Shown here in pieces: positions 37,509 through 49,551 of a stretch of DNA of 64,000 nt. Source of the DNA: Prototheca cutis (Eukaryota; Chlorophyta; Trebouxiophyceae; Chlorellales; Chlorellaceae); assembly GCA_002897115.2 (NCBI GenBank), contig BCIH01000016.1, positions 102,215-166,214 of the forward strand, written 5' to 3'. The notes under the pieces were generated by a model that saw nothing but the letters and a program-made list of their open reading frames with translations, did no database searches and was not told the origin of the DNA. A program made the position numbers and the translations under genes. Numbering within the stretch: position 1 is the first letter of the stretch; every line of letters begins with the position of its first letter.

Positions 37509-37811
37509 ATAGAAGCGCGCAATGTTTGCTTGCTTGCTTGTTTTGGAACAGGTAAGACATCGCTTAGACAGCACTGCTGCCTGTTGATCGCAATCATCTC
37601 CCTACACGCCATTCTTACCGAGCTGGTGCCCTCTTTCCTAGGACCTGTGGTCATGTGCGGGTCCATGTGACGATCTCATGAACCACCACCCAGTCTGCCA
37701 GAAAATTGACAGACCCTGAACATTGCATGTGATTGAGAACGCGTGGAAATAAAGACTCCCCTTTCCACATGGCCAGTTTATTGGTGCAATGGGCAGTCGC
37801 CACGGGTCCAG

Positions 37812-39798
37812 CTACATTTCAGTTTCCGCCATCGGCATCTGCATCTTCATGCCGCTGGCCTTGAGCATGGCAATCATATCCTGCACGAGGTTTGAGGGCA
37901 GGGGTGCTTGAGGGTCAGAGCGGGGGAGTGGGCTTCGTAGTGTCCCAAGGGATCAGTGGCACTCTTTTTCTTAGCAGCACGCACAGTCCGTCGGGCACCC
38001 ATCCCCCCAAAAAAGTTCATTCAAAATCCGGTCACACCTGGTAGCTGGTGGCGGTGGCGCTGGCACTGGCCTTGAGGGCGGCGTCGACGCGTCCCGGGTT
38101 GACCTTGGACTCGCGCTTGAACTTGTTCTTCAGGTGCGGGCGCTGCCGGCCCGGGAAAAGATGACTAATCAGCGTAAAGTCCGTCCCAAACTGGCTGAGG
38201 GCCTTGTAGAACAGCTCGGTGTCCTCGGTGCTCCACCGCTCGTTGCTGAGCCGGATGCTGTAAGTCGTGGAATTCAGCCGGCGATGGTCGTCGGTGACGA
38301 TCCGCCGATGCTGCGGCGCTTCTTGTGCTTGCACCACCAGCGACTCCTCTGCGATGATGATGCGGCCGTCGGGGCCCACCGTCACCTGCGGCACCAGCGA
38401 TGGCGGCCGAGGGGCTGCGCCCTGCGATGCGAAAGCCGCCGGCGGCGAACCCTGCAAAGCTGGTGCTGCCGCGGACCCCTGGGAGCCGGGACCACCCTCT
38501 CCAGAACCCAGTGGCGGCGACTTGACGCCGTCTGTCCCCGTGATGTCCTCGCCGCCGGCCAGCAGCCGGCCGTCCTCTTGGGACACCGCCGCAGCCGCCG
38601 CGGCGGCGCGGGCCGCGGCCCGGGCGTCTGCTGCCAGTCGTCGCTCGCGCTGCGTGCCCCAGGCCACCACAGCCTTGAGGGGCATGGACTTGGCAGTATC
38701 TCTGTCCAGTGGAGCCTCCGTCACCATCGGCAGCTGCATGCCCCCGTCGGGCGATGCAGGGACGATGGCCGTGCAGGGGGATGAAGTTGCCGCCTGGGAT
38801 GCCCCGCCTGGCGCCGTAGGTTGACTTGACTGGCTCTTGCCGCCCTTTGCCGTTGCCGGGGCAGTGTCTTTGCCACCGGCAATACTCCGCCCCGGGGTAG
38901 TTGACCATCCAACCCCGCCGGGCTGCTCGTGGCCCTGTGGCGGCGTGGCCGGCAGCGTCACCGCCTGCCCATTCTTCCGTGCTCGACCCCGGGCACGCTT
39001 GCTCGGAGTCCCGGCGGCCTGGGAGGCAGCAGCTGCGGAACCACCAGCAGTGCTGCCGGATGGCATATCATCTGTTGCCGCTGCCAACACAGACGTGGCC
39101 GAACCACCACCGGCAGCGCGACCCGCCGCCCGCTGTGCCCGACTCGTCCGCTGGGCTGTCGCTGTGGAGGTGCGCGGAGCTGCCTGGGGCGTTGACGCAG
39201 TGGATTGCGGCGCAGGTTGGGGCATAGTGTGCTCGGCACGATGCGGCACTTCCCCTGCTGCCCCTGCCAATCGCTCGGCTGGCGTGCTGGTCTCCCTGCG
39301 GGGTCGTGCCAACCCCAATCCCACCACCGGTGATGCTTTCTTGGCTGTCATTGCCGACGGTTCGGCCGGCGCCTCAGGCTCTCTTTCACGCTTTGCTCCA
39401 ACAGGGCGCAAGCCACTCAGCCCCATGGGGGACGTCGCCGCCGTTGCCATCAGTACCGCAGGCGCATTTGAAGTGCTGGCTCCAGCCTGGGAAGCAGCAA
39501 GTGACGGTGGGGGGGCCCCCGCTGGGGACGACAGCACAGCCGGCGCCTGGAGGCCCTGTCCGGAGGCTGGGGTGGCATCTGACACCTTTCTCCGGACCTG
39601 CAGTGTTGAGTGTCGCAAAAAAGAATGAGATTCTGGGCCTTCACCCTGTACATACCGAGGGACCCAGGTCGGCACACAAGGGCCACCGCCGGCTCGCACC
39701 TCGCGAGTAGCCAAGCGGGGGGCGAATTTCTTCACCCGCCCCTCTGTGGCCTTTTTGGCCGCAGGGAGTTTGTCAAGGGACAGCAAGTCGAAATTCAT
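37812..39798 (-). CDS. BDP1: TFIIIB subunit B'' (BDP1)
   Basis: SANT-domain subunit of TFIIIB, which recruits RNA polymerase III to tRNA, 5S and U6 genes. Exons 39798-39700, 39597-38038 and 37880-37812 are all phase 0 and give 575 residues. The first exon (MNFDLLSLDKLPAAKK, then KKFAPRLATRE) resembles the basic N-terminal element of BDP1. The middle is a long low-complexity A/G/P/S/T-rich region. The SANT domain lies near residues 480-545: RWSTEDTELFYKALSQFGTD and SHLFPGRQRPHLKNKFKRE, a diagnostic pairing. The last short exon (DMIAMLKASGMKMQ) replaces an in-frame stop just past the 38038 donor; its coding look and phase support it. Confidence 0.88.
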
Positions 39799-40518
39799 GG
39801 TGTGGGTACAGGCGGCCCCGAGGTCCCTGAGGAGGTGCAGCAGCGTCACGCCGACAGGACCGGCCCAGGGCAGAGCATTCGCAGGAGGGCGGCCTTGCCC
39901 TGCTCACAGCGTGCGTGTTACTGTGATAGTTTCGTAAATCACTGCGCAGAGTGCAAGATCGCCATGCTGGCCATGCGTTGCCTTTTGCCGTGCTGGACTC
40001 CTCTTCTCGGAGGTCACGGCTCGAACCCCCGACCGCCGCTGCATTTCGGGTGGTTGATACTCAACGCATTCTTTCCTTCCGGTGATGACCACCTGGTACC
40101 ATGCAGCGCGAAAATAATGCAACCAGCTCAGCCAGCAACGGCGTCACATCACCCCGGGGGTTGCTGGGCATCACTGATGGCTGTGAATTGTCACCCCCCA
40201 CAGGGCAATGGGAAGGTGGACCACCTCAATGATGGGCCACCGAGTTGCAACAAGTGCCGTGCCAGGCTCAATTTCCAGGACTTTCTAAAACCTCCTTGCA
40301 CGACCTGCCCTGCCTTTCAAAAAGGAACCCAGCCCATCCTCTGATCAACATGGCCAGGGAATGCGGTCCAACAGGCATCTTGTTTGAAAAACATGCCCTT
40401 GCTGTGCAGGTGGGAGTCGACGAATCTCGAGAAGGTTTCATCATTTTCTGCCGTTCGTGTACACCACCACAACTGACACTTCAAATTGGCGCACAGCGCA
40501 TCACCTGGTCATCTGTCA
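39799..40518. other. Intergenic
   Basis: Between the BDP1 start and the NOM1 stop, both minus strand. It should hold the BDP1 promoter and the NOM1 3' end. No gene, RNA or repeat is recognised. Confidence 0.55.
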
Positions 40519-43500
40519 TCAGAGTCCACTGCTGCCGCTGCCGCCGCTACGCAGGCTCCTCTCCACGGCATGTAGCCGTTTGAGCAACAGGTCCAGTTGC
40601 TCTGCGGTGCGCTGGCGTTGCCCGGGCTGCTGCCCCGCGACCCAGGGCCCCACGCTGTGCTGCAAAAAGTGCACCAGGTCGCCCCTGGCCGCCTTGAGGG
40701 TGGGCTTGGTCTTCCAGGGAAGAAAGAGCGTCGCGGGTTCGGGGCTGCCCAGCAGGAGAGTTTCGAAGAACAGCCGCCACATCACCACGTGCGCCGCCGG
40801 CTGCCTCTCTCGCCAGGGCACAATCTGTAAAAGGAGTGGAGGTGGAACCGGGTTGATTATGGGGTTCCTGCTGGGGAAGGTGGGCTGGTCTTTTCAAGGT
40901 CGAGGCTAGCTTTGAGACTATCTATGGCGCAATGGCAGAGCCTTACCCGTGGTGGTGCCCATCTACCCAGGGGGCACAGTGCAAACCAAGTGATCCCAAA
41001 TCGATAACATGACAAGCCTCTTTCTTTTGCCATGCAGTACTAGCCAAAAACAGCCATGCACCTTGAGGAATGTGGAGGGCAAGCCACCTTGAAGGACAGC
41101 GTCCGCCGCCAGGCGGGCCAGATTGGTGATGCGGCGGGCGGGGGTGTCGGGCTTGACTTCCTTGAGCTGATCCCACATGCAAAACTGCGCTCAGGCGGGA
41201 TGAGAATACATAGTTGAAGGTCTACGCCAGTGTGCTCAGAGCGAGGTTGCCAACAATGCATAGAAAAATTCACAAAGAAAAAGAAGGTGTATCGCCAATG
41301 CACTCATGACTAACCCCTGAGTCCCCCCCACAGACACATGCAAATTCCCGAAGAGCGATATCAACCTCTACCTGGAGCGTTGTTCGGTGAGATTTGCTAG
41401 CGCGGGCCATCTTCCCCAAGAGTTCGGCGTAGTAGGGATTGTAGGTGGTTTCATGCAAGCAGCAGGTCACCGTCACCCGGACAGCCTCCTGCTCCTGCGC
41501 GCCCCGCAGGCCCAACCGAGCCAGGCGCTCCAGGGCATCCGCGGCGTCTTCGGCACCCATGACAACGCAAAAGACGGCACGCCGTGAGTCCGTGTTCATA
41601 TGCAGCTTGGCCGCCAGTTTAAGGAGCTGGGCGGAGGTGGTGCCGGAGCCGTCGGCGGCCGTCGCTGCTGCTAGGGCAGATGGCTGGCCAGTAGCACCTC
41701 GAGGCATGGCGGCGGCTGCGTCTGCAGCGGTGGGCAACCACCAGTTGCCTATTTTTTGCGGAGCCAAAACTTTGACCCAGGGAATGCCACCGATAGAAAC
41801 CTCCGCGACCTTGAGCCCCCGCAGCCATTTCAATGTCGTCGGACTCAGCCCGGCTTCGCGTTCGGGTGGGCCGCTGCGTCGCCGATTGTTCTTGGTGTCT
41901 ATCACCGCATCCAGCATGGCCTGCGCCCGCGTGGACAGCTGTCCTGCCGCGGCAGCGCGCCGGGTCACGGCAAGCACAAAGTCACGCATGGCGGCGGGGT
42001 CGGCCGCACGCAAAGTGAGTCCCGCCGCGTTTAAGAGTTGAGAGATTGCCACAATATCCGGCTCGGAAAACCTACACATGGATCGTTGTTGGTGGTGAGT
42101 GGGCGACTGAGAAGGGCCAGAAGTGGGGGAAGGGAGCGCTACCCCAAAGAGAACACTTCCCCAAAATAAGAAGCCCAAAACAAGCTCAACCCCCTTCCCC
42201 CCACATACAACCACATCCAATCACGCACCGTTGACACCACAAGTCCAGGAGGCTGTACAGCATGTCTGCCCGCAGCGCGTCCTGGAGGAAGAGCTGTGCG
42301 ACAACCAGGGTCAAGTTCCTGCCTGCCAACGAGTCGGCTTTGCACAGTGCGGTGTCCAGCCTCAACCCCACGCTGCCCAGGTACGCTGCCAGGACCGCCG
42401 ACGATCTGACCGATGCTGCCAGCGCCGTGACGGCTGCCGCACCCACGGCAGCAAAGGCATCCGTCGCCCGGGGACCCTCGGCTGCCGCAGACGTCAGCTC
42501 TTCCACGACACAATCCGTCACCTGCCGCCGCCCAGCCTCGATATACAGCCGGGCAAGGTCCCTGGATATGGGGGTTGATGGAGAGTGCAGCTAGCTAGGA
42601 GGCGTATGTCACCAGTGGATTTGATTCGAGCGGGGATAGACGGAACACAGCTGGCACACAAACCCTGTTCTTCTGTGCAGAACCCAGGCCTGAAATATTA
42701 CATTCACGTCCCTACCCTAGAAGCAAAACTGTAAGAATCCAACCCCCACCTCCACCCTCCAAGCCCACACACCTGATGATGCCCTGCAGGTTGTTCTCTG
42801 ACAGACGGTTGAGAAGGCCCCGGACGGTCCTTGTGGTGGCATCGTCCTGCCCAGCCCCGCCGCCGGCCCCGGCCGCCGCCAGCCGCGCCCTCACGGCCGG
42901 TGGCAGGTAACGCTCGGATGATGCCTTTTGAGCTGGATTGCTGGTGTTCACAGTCGTCGCAGATGGCTCCCCGCCGCTGCACCCATGCTTGATCGTGGCG
43001 TCCTCCTCTTCAGACGATTCACCAGCATCCGACTGGATGGCGAATCGTTCATCGCCGCCATCACTGCTGTCGTCCATTGTGGCGGCCTCCACATCCTCAG
43101 CGAGGTCGTCCTCTTCACCATCGCTGCCGCTTTCCATCTCAGGATCGTTCTCGCTGGCGTCGCCGGCAGGTCCATGCTCGAGGTCTGAGTCATCACCTTC
43201 TTCACTACCCTCCGCACCGTCATCATCAGAGTCTGACAGTCCCAGGCTGCCTTCGTCCGAGTCCAACAGTGCCAGGTCACCATCGTCATCCCCGTCGTCA
43301 CCAGAAGGTATACCGGCGGATCCTCCGTCGTCTTTGCCGTCATCAGACTCGCTGTCACCATCGCTCTGCAGCGCAGCAAGGTCATCGTCGATGCTCCCGG
43401 CATCATCGTCACTGTCAAAGTCAACGTCGCCGTCATCGTCATCATCGCTGGCACTACCATTCCCAGCGCCGCCATTTGCTTGCCGGGAATGCTTGTCCTG

Positions 43501-44400
43501 GGAGGCAGCATTCACGCCTTGCTGGCTCCTGGACCCCGGCAGCGAGTCATCCCCTGCATCGAGGATTCCGGGTCAGCGTTTTGAGTCTCTGAAACATCAT
43601 GCAATCCAACACCACACTCCCAATGGCTATGCAATAAATGCCCGTATCAACGCAACCACGCAGTGGATCACTCGTTCAGAAACACAGATCCACCATCCAA
43701 TAACCACATTCCTTACCTTCCAAAAACTCGTCCAGACCATCCCCCTGCGGTTTCAGCTTCTTCTTTTCTCGCCTCAAGCCCAGTTTACGCTCCAGATCCG
43801 CTTGCAACGCGAGCTCTGCCTCTAGGCTGGCTGCAAAGGGACCCCCAGTCTGCTGCACGGCGGGGAAGGAGGGAGCCGTCCATGCAATAGTCGCCAGAGA
43901 AATTCATTAGGGGCTCTGTGTCCTGGGCATTCATCACGAAATGGCCAGCACCAGTGACCCACACGAACGCCTCACGACCACCGCCCGCACACCGTGTTTC
44001 GGGGCCGAGAGCCATCAAGCAATTCTTCAAATTTGGTGGTCGGACGCTTGGTCCTTGCTGCAGGTCCACCACTCCCAGCGCGCTGTGGTTGCTGGAATTT
44101 CCGCTTTCCCAGGCTGGGGGGCTGGGGTGCGCCGGCACCACGTCCTGTGGCGGGACGGCCCGCAGGAGCTCCACGTCCTGGCCGGTAAGCTCCGGGCTCC
44201 CGGCCTTGTGGTCGCGGCTTGAAGCTGTGTCCAGACCCACGACCGCGGTTGAAGCCGCGGCCGCCGCCACGGCCCGGTGCATCTCCAAAAATCTCGCGGG
44301 TCAGAGAGGTGGGCAGCCTGGGGCCGGAGTGGGCCCCATCCCCCCGCCCCATGCCACGCCCGTGACGGCCTCGCTGGCCCCTTCCGCGCCCGCGATTCAT
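40519..44400 (-). CDS. NOM1: Nucleolar MIF4G/MA3 protein NOM1/SGD1
   Basis: Nucleolar protein of the small-subunit processome with MIF4G and MA3 domains. Seven exons: 44400-43993, 43852-43717, 43553-42773, 42561-42238, 42071-41372, 41184-41062 and 40824-40519. They join in phase to 925 residues. The N-terminus is RG-rich (MNRGRGRGQRGRHGRG), followed by LTREIFGD, a basic KLGLRREKKKLKPQGDGLDE segment and a long D/E/S-rich stretch. The MIF4G part begins SERYLPPAVRARL, continues with LTLVVAQLFLQDALRADML and has AMLDAVIDTKNNRRR. The MA3 part has the family hallmark YNPYYAELLGKMA followed by FCMWDQLKEVKPDTPARRIT. The C-terminus is complete. The RG-rich and acidic regions suit nucleolar localisation. 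Confidence 0.92.
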
Positions 44401-44783
44401 TGTAAAATTAGGCGTTTAGAACAGTGGATCCATTCAATCACAGCCGCCAACTGCGCGCTTGTTTCGCTAAAGAGCTTGGGAGGAAAGTGCACGCCGGGAC
44501 CCCTCGAAAGCAGACCGATCAAGAACGCGCCTCGAGAACTGTCCCGATTGTCTCAACAATGCAAATATGTACATATATTATATATAAAATTCGCAGTTTT
44601 ATTGTTGTTTGTCTCAGGATGTGCTCTCTGGAGCATGCACTGCATGCCGATCACCACCCACATGCATGGGAGCTTGGATGGGAGCTTGGGAGCTGGTCGG
44701 GAGCTGGCTGGCCCATTGGAATGGAGGCCGGACCAGCAGCACCGCATTGCAGGCCAGGCATTCCACTCGTGCATTCATGAAGC
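44401..44783. other. Intergenic
   Basis: Between the NOM1 start and the stop of the AIRIM-like gene, both minus strand. Slightly AT-richer than its surroundings, which fits a promoter. Nothing else is recognised. Confidence 0.55.
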
Positions 44784-45989
44784 TCACAATCGACGCTTCT
44801 CCTCCGTCTGCTCCATGATGTACAATAGATCGGAAACCTTGCCCCGGTCAATGCAGATGGATGCTTGCGCCGCCGCAAGAATGTGGGGCCACTCCGCCGC
44901 ATCGGTGTCAGGGCCGGTTGCTGCGAGCAAGGCGTGCAGGAGCCCTGACTGGCGCTCCATCATGTCCCTGCATGGATGTGGTTGCGGATGGTGTTTTGGA
45001 AAGCGTGAACCAGAATGCGCGGCAGTAATTTCGCAGTGCGCCGCGACATGCAGGCAGCACATGCTGGCAAGCAACTCTGGTCTGCTGGAGCCCCGCCCAA
45101 TACTCGAACCCCCTCCTCCCCCAGTCCAAAAAGAGGAAAAGAAATGTTTGTAACCTTCATCATCACTGCCATCCCCCCACTCACGCTATGTCTTGAAGAC
45201 CACGGACGCACTCAGTGACGCTGGGGATGTGGCCCACCGATTTGTCCCTCGTCGCTGAGCTGGACAGCAACTTGTTGCGTTGGAGCACGGCCCTCCCTTC
45301 CCGTGCTATTCTCGCACCGGCCGCAGTGCTGGCCTTCAGGTCNGCTGCCACCCCGCGTGCGCTGCTGAGCAGCCGGTCCAGACTCAGCAGCTGCGATGTC
45401 AGCACGCGGTCACACAGCCCGGGAACTGCCCGCAGCTCCCCAAAGTTCCTCGGCTCCTGGAGGACCTGCAGCAGAGTGGGAGGGGCATACGCTGCATGCT
45501 TGGCGGCTTGCCACAGCAGTCTCCCTTGAGCGCCGGGAGCCGGGTGATGCGGGGAATTCATACTCCGTCGAGGGCACATCAATGCCGGTGGCTGCTCCCT
45601 GCAGCGCTCCCCACAATCGAGCAGTCACTCCTCAACACCGCTGTGGGGCAGGCACAACCCAAGCTCATCACAAGGCAATGCCCTCAAGGACACTCACTGG
45701 CAGCCGCAGCACAACATTTGATATCGTGCGCAGCAATGACACGAGCTGAGCCTGCAGGGGAGGATGTGGGGCTGATGATGCACCCAAATCTGTCGTCAAA
45801 CGCGACCAACTTTGCTGGATGCCATGCCAAGGAGGTCTGGGCCCATGGCACCCTCCCTCTCACAGTCAGTTGCCGATGCTATCCCTCTCCCACCACCAAG
45901 CTCACCTCATGCCTCTTGAATGCATCAAACTCCTCTCCAATTTTCCGGTAGAGCTTTCTGTAGGTCACCAAAATGTCACCAGAGGCCAT
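44784..45989 (-). CDS. Small helical protein resembling AIRIM/C1orf109 (ribosome maturation)
   Basis: Exons 45989-45906, 45751-45698, 45465-45185 and 44967-44784 join in phase to 200 residues. The protein is almost entirely helical, with no signal peptide or membrane segment. The order of blocks (LVSLLRTISNVVLRL, then FGELRAVPGLCDRVLTSQLL, then GRAVLQRNKLLSS, then IPSVTECVRGLQDIADMMER) resembles C1orf109/AIRIM, the AFG2-interacting 60S maturation factor. In that family a central F-x-x-V/L-P-x-L segment and a PSV-x-(E/D)C/ML-x-x-L-x-D segment recur. This is pattern recognition from memory, not an alignment, so the family is tentative. One codon in exon three contains N45343. The gene structure is firmer than the name. 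Confidence 0.6.
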
Positions 45990-46431
45990 ACTGTTCCCAA
46001 GAAATCCAGGAGGAGATGCGCTGCTGCCTCATGGCCGGCGAGAATCGCGAATTGCCGCGCCGCGCATGCTCAAGGTCAAGTGCATGCTGAGCATTTCATA
46101 AAGCACAGCTGTTTCCATATGTGATGAATGGCGTGTGACGGATTGCCGTTTGACTTTTTTGCCAGCGCTTTACGCCTCCATCCGTCCGGGGAGGGCGTTC
46201 CGGGACGCGCATTCCTTCATTGAGTGGGCTGATTAACAACTGGGCCAGACCCATAAAGCACTGTCCTTTTCAAAGCGTCAAGATGTTTTACCCATAAATA
46301 AACGACGCCCTTGCACTGGCAAAATTGCCGATCGGTCGAAATCATCGGCACTGCCGTTGGCAGCCCCATTGATCGTTCCGGGATCTTGCATGGCCATGGT
46401 GCGATGAGCCAGACCACATAACATACCCCAC
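45990..46431. other. Divergent intergenic region
   Basis: Between the start of the AIRIM-like gene (-) and the small acidic protein gene (+); a probable bidirectional promoter. No motif is recognised. Confidence 0.5.
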
Positions 46432-46982
46432 ATGGGTGACAGCATCTACAAGCCCCGCATCTACGAGTTGCGGGAGAAGCAGAATGGCCTCGCCGACGTG
46501 CTCAGGCACCCTGCCAGGCTGCAGCTCCTGGCCTGGAGACGGGGCCAGAGCTGCGCCCAAGTCCGGGAAGACATCCTCCTGGTACGTGCTGGTATTTTGG
46601 CATGTGGAAGACTTAAGAGGGGCTCTCATTGTGTCCACCAATGGAACAGAGACATGCGGTGGGCCTGCACGCACACTGCCAGCACTCGGGGCCCCGGGCC
46701 ATGCAGGAGATGGATGCGCTGCAGCAGCAGGAATCTGTCCAGGCAGCGGCGCTCCTGGAAGCGCAAATGAGTGGCAGCCGGGACCAGGACACGGAGCCCG
46801 TCGAGGGGCCCAGGCCTGGTGCAGTCACTGGCCAAGCTCCGCCAGGGCATGAGCCGACCGACCACCTGGCCGACAGTTCATCTGAGGTGACGCTGCACGG
46901 CGGCGATGAGGAGGACGAACAAGAAGAAGACGAGCTTGTGGAGGACGGGTGGGGATACCCAGAGGACATGGAGTACATGTGA
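46432..46982 (+). CDS. Hypothetical protein with strongly acidic C-terminus
   Basis: Two exons, 46432-46581 and 46650-46982, join in phase 0 to about 160 residues (an alternative acceptor near 46709 would shorten exon two). Exon one is basic and helical (IYKPRIYELREKQNGLADVL). Exon two begins with a Q-rich helix (EMDALQQQESVQAAALLEAQ) and ends in a D/E run followed by WGYPEDMEYM. No signal peptide, membrane segment or known motif is seen. The donor (GTACGT) and compositional change support coding status. I do not recognise a family. Confidence 0.5.
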
Positions 46983-47772
46983 GCAAGATCGGGCGGCTAT
47001 TGGGGTGGGGCATGGCACAACTCGTGCCAGGTCCATGCGTGGTTGCTCGGTATCCACACTTGATGTGGCTACTCTACAGTGCACTTATTTACATAACAAA
47101 GCTCATGCACGGCGTTTGGAGCTCCACATTCGCTGCCCGCTCGTGCCAAGCCTCCTGAGGAACCCTCATGTTCCAGTGCCCACCATTCTCAGGTCGTCGC
47201 GCGCAGCCCACTCATGTCCATCTTGATGTCATGGATTGCAGACAAAAACGCAGTGCAGGGTTCACACAGCGCGCTGTATTATGGTTCCAGGGTCAGTGAC
47301 ATCTCCGCGATCGTCGAGCCCCAAGCTGAGGGTGGGTGGTCGAGAAGGCTGACAGGCGCCGAGATCCAACTGACGAGCCGTCAATCTGATCTGCCCGTTT
47401 CCACACAGAACCTTGCCCATAAAACACGATATTTTGATGATGGATCGTTGAAAGGGTGCTTGGCGCACTCGCTGTCTGTGGCTGATGTGTCGGCAGCTCG
47501 AGCCGACGCCGTCTTCGAAATCAAAGGCACTGCCCGGAGTCACGATCATCTACTTCCCACGATGCAACAACTTTGCACACGCACACTGCCATTGATGTCG
47601 TTTCATGTACACTGGATTGCGGATAATGAATTTCCTTGCGCTGTCCTCGGTGCTCTAGTGTAGCACGCCGGGCGGGCGTACAGGGCCCCGGCGTCCTGCT
47701 TCCCTGACACATGGCTGCTCGGCTTTGAGTCGTGGGCGGTCCATGCGGTAGGGCGCCTCCAGCCTCGCAGCC
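46983..47772. other. Intergenic
   Basis: Upstream of the SBNO helicase. An open frame of about 150 codons at 47214-47663 has no recognisable domain, and its composition differs from neighbouring coding exons. Nothing can be supported here. Confidence 0.5.
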
Positions 47773-49479
47773 ATGGCGGACAATCCGCCAGGTGGCGCGA
47801 CTCCCGGGCCCCAGGCTCCCCAGGGAGCCGGGCACCACCAACCCCAAGGCCCAGCCGCGCCGCTCCAACAGCAGCAGTCACAAGGAGCCCAGCTGCCGCA
47901 GCAGCACCAGAGCCAGCAGCAGCAGGCTGCTCTTCCCGTGCTCTTGCAGCTGCAGTGTGGCACCTGCAAGAATGTTCTCAATGGTGCGTGGTGGGTTGTC
48001 TGTGCGACATCGGTGAACATCGGGGCGCTGGTCCCACTGACGAGGACTCGGGCGTGGCTTGCAGAACGGGTGTGCGATTGCGTTTCTGATCCCATAACCT
48101 GCCCAGGGCCCCTCCCCCAACCCATATCCACCCACCCACTCTCATGTGCAGTCCAGCTGGGCCTTGTCTTCCCCTTGCTTCAAACCAAGGAGTATGTCTG
48201 CGCCAAGTGCGGGACCAAGCAGAAATTTGGTCTGGCGCAGGAGCAGGAGAACCTGCTCCGGCTCAGGGCCGTGCAGATGGTTGCGTACCTCCGAAAGCAA
48301 GCTCAAGTGAATGCCCAGGTGCATTGGTGTCGGTGGGCTGTGCTTTTGCTGCGTGTAACTGGCTATGGTCACCCAGGGCCATTGCTGCTCCAGCCCCCCA
48401 CGGCCAGGCATGGCCCCGATGCTTCGACCGCCCACCTGCCACAGGCAAGGGCACAGGCCATCCAAGGTGTCGAACAGCAGCCTGGCGGGGTGTTGCCAGG
48501 CGTGCCCGTCCATCAGGTGGGGTGTTCTTGGAGTTATTTCTGTGATGGTGTGGTGTGTTCATGCCCACAGAGACTGCTGACATCCACACACACACACACA
48601 CACATGCGCACGCGCACACACACGCACACGCACGCACACGCACGCGCACGCAGGCTCCGGCACTGCACCAGCAAGATCCGAGTCTGACGGCGCGGGAATA
48701 CATGCGACAGCAGCGTGCGGCCCAGGTTCACATCGCGATGGCACAGCACAAGGTACGCACCGACCGGCTCACGTTCAGCGCCAAGGTCGCCGCTGCGGCA
48801 GCGGCAGCTGCTGCCCGGGTCAAACAGGAGGAGGCGGTGGCGACCGAGGAAGGGGAGGATCAGCATGAGGAGGTCGAGGGCGACACGTTCATGGATTACT
48901 GGCCGGCCAAGCTGCAGTGGGGCATGCCGCACCCCGACCCCGTGGTGGAGACGGCGTCGCTGGCCGCGGTGCCACCGCCAGACATCACGTACGAGCTGGC
49001 CGCGCACGCTGAACTCGTGGACACCAACGTGCTGTCCGGACTGCAGCTGGAAAGCATCGTCTACGCGTGCCAGCGGCACAATGAGACCCTGCCCGACGGT
49101 GCACGGGCCGGGTTTTTCATCGGAGATGGCGCGGGCGTTGGCAAGGGCCGCACCATCGCGGGGCTCATCATGGAAAACTGGAAAGCCGGTCGTCGGAAAC
49201 ACGTCTGGGTCTCCATTGGGCCCGACCTGCGCGTGGACGCACGACGTGACCTCGACGACATCGGCGGTGAGGGTTATGGGGCGTGGGAAAGGGGGGGGGG
49301 GCCTTTGTGATTGCTATTCTCATTGGCGTGTTGCTGTGGCAGTTGATGGCGATGTGGTTTCTTTCTTCGTGGCTGCCTGGCTGAGCGAGGAAGATAGGAA
49401 ACTGCTGACATCATGTGCACCTGACGACGACACCGCCAGCCAGCCGTACTACCCAAATGCCCCAAAACAATCCCCCCCC

Positions 49480-49551
<72 letters not shown>

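Noticed and set aside
40921..40945. TGGCGCAATGGCAGAGC, similar to a tRNA D-arm
   Set aside because: No acceptor stem, anticodon arm or T-arm box could be placed around it, and it lies in a NOM1 intron.
47214..47663. 150-codon open frame upstream of SBNO
   Set aside because: No recognisable domain, no supporting splice signals, and its composition is unlike neighbouring exons.
48555..48660. Threonine/histidine-repeat peptide before SBNO exon four
   Set aside because: It is a CA/CG dinucleotide repeat inside an intron; the exon begins after the AG at 48652-48653.
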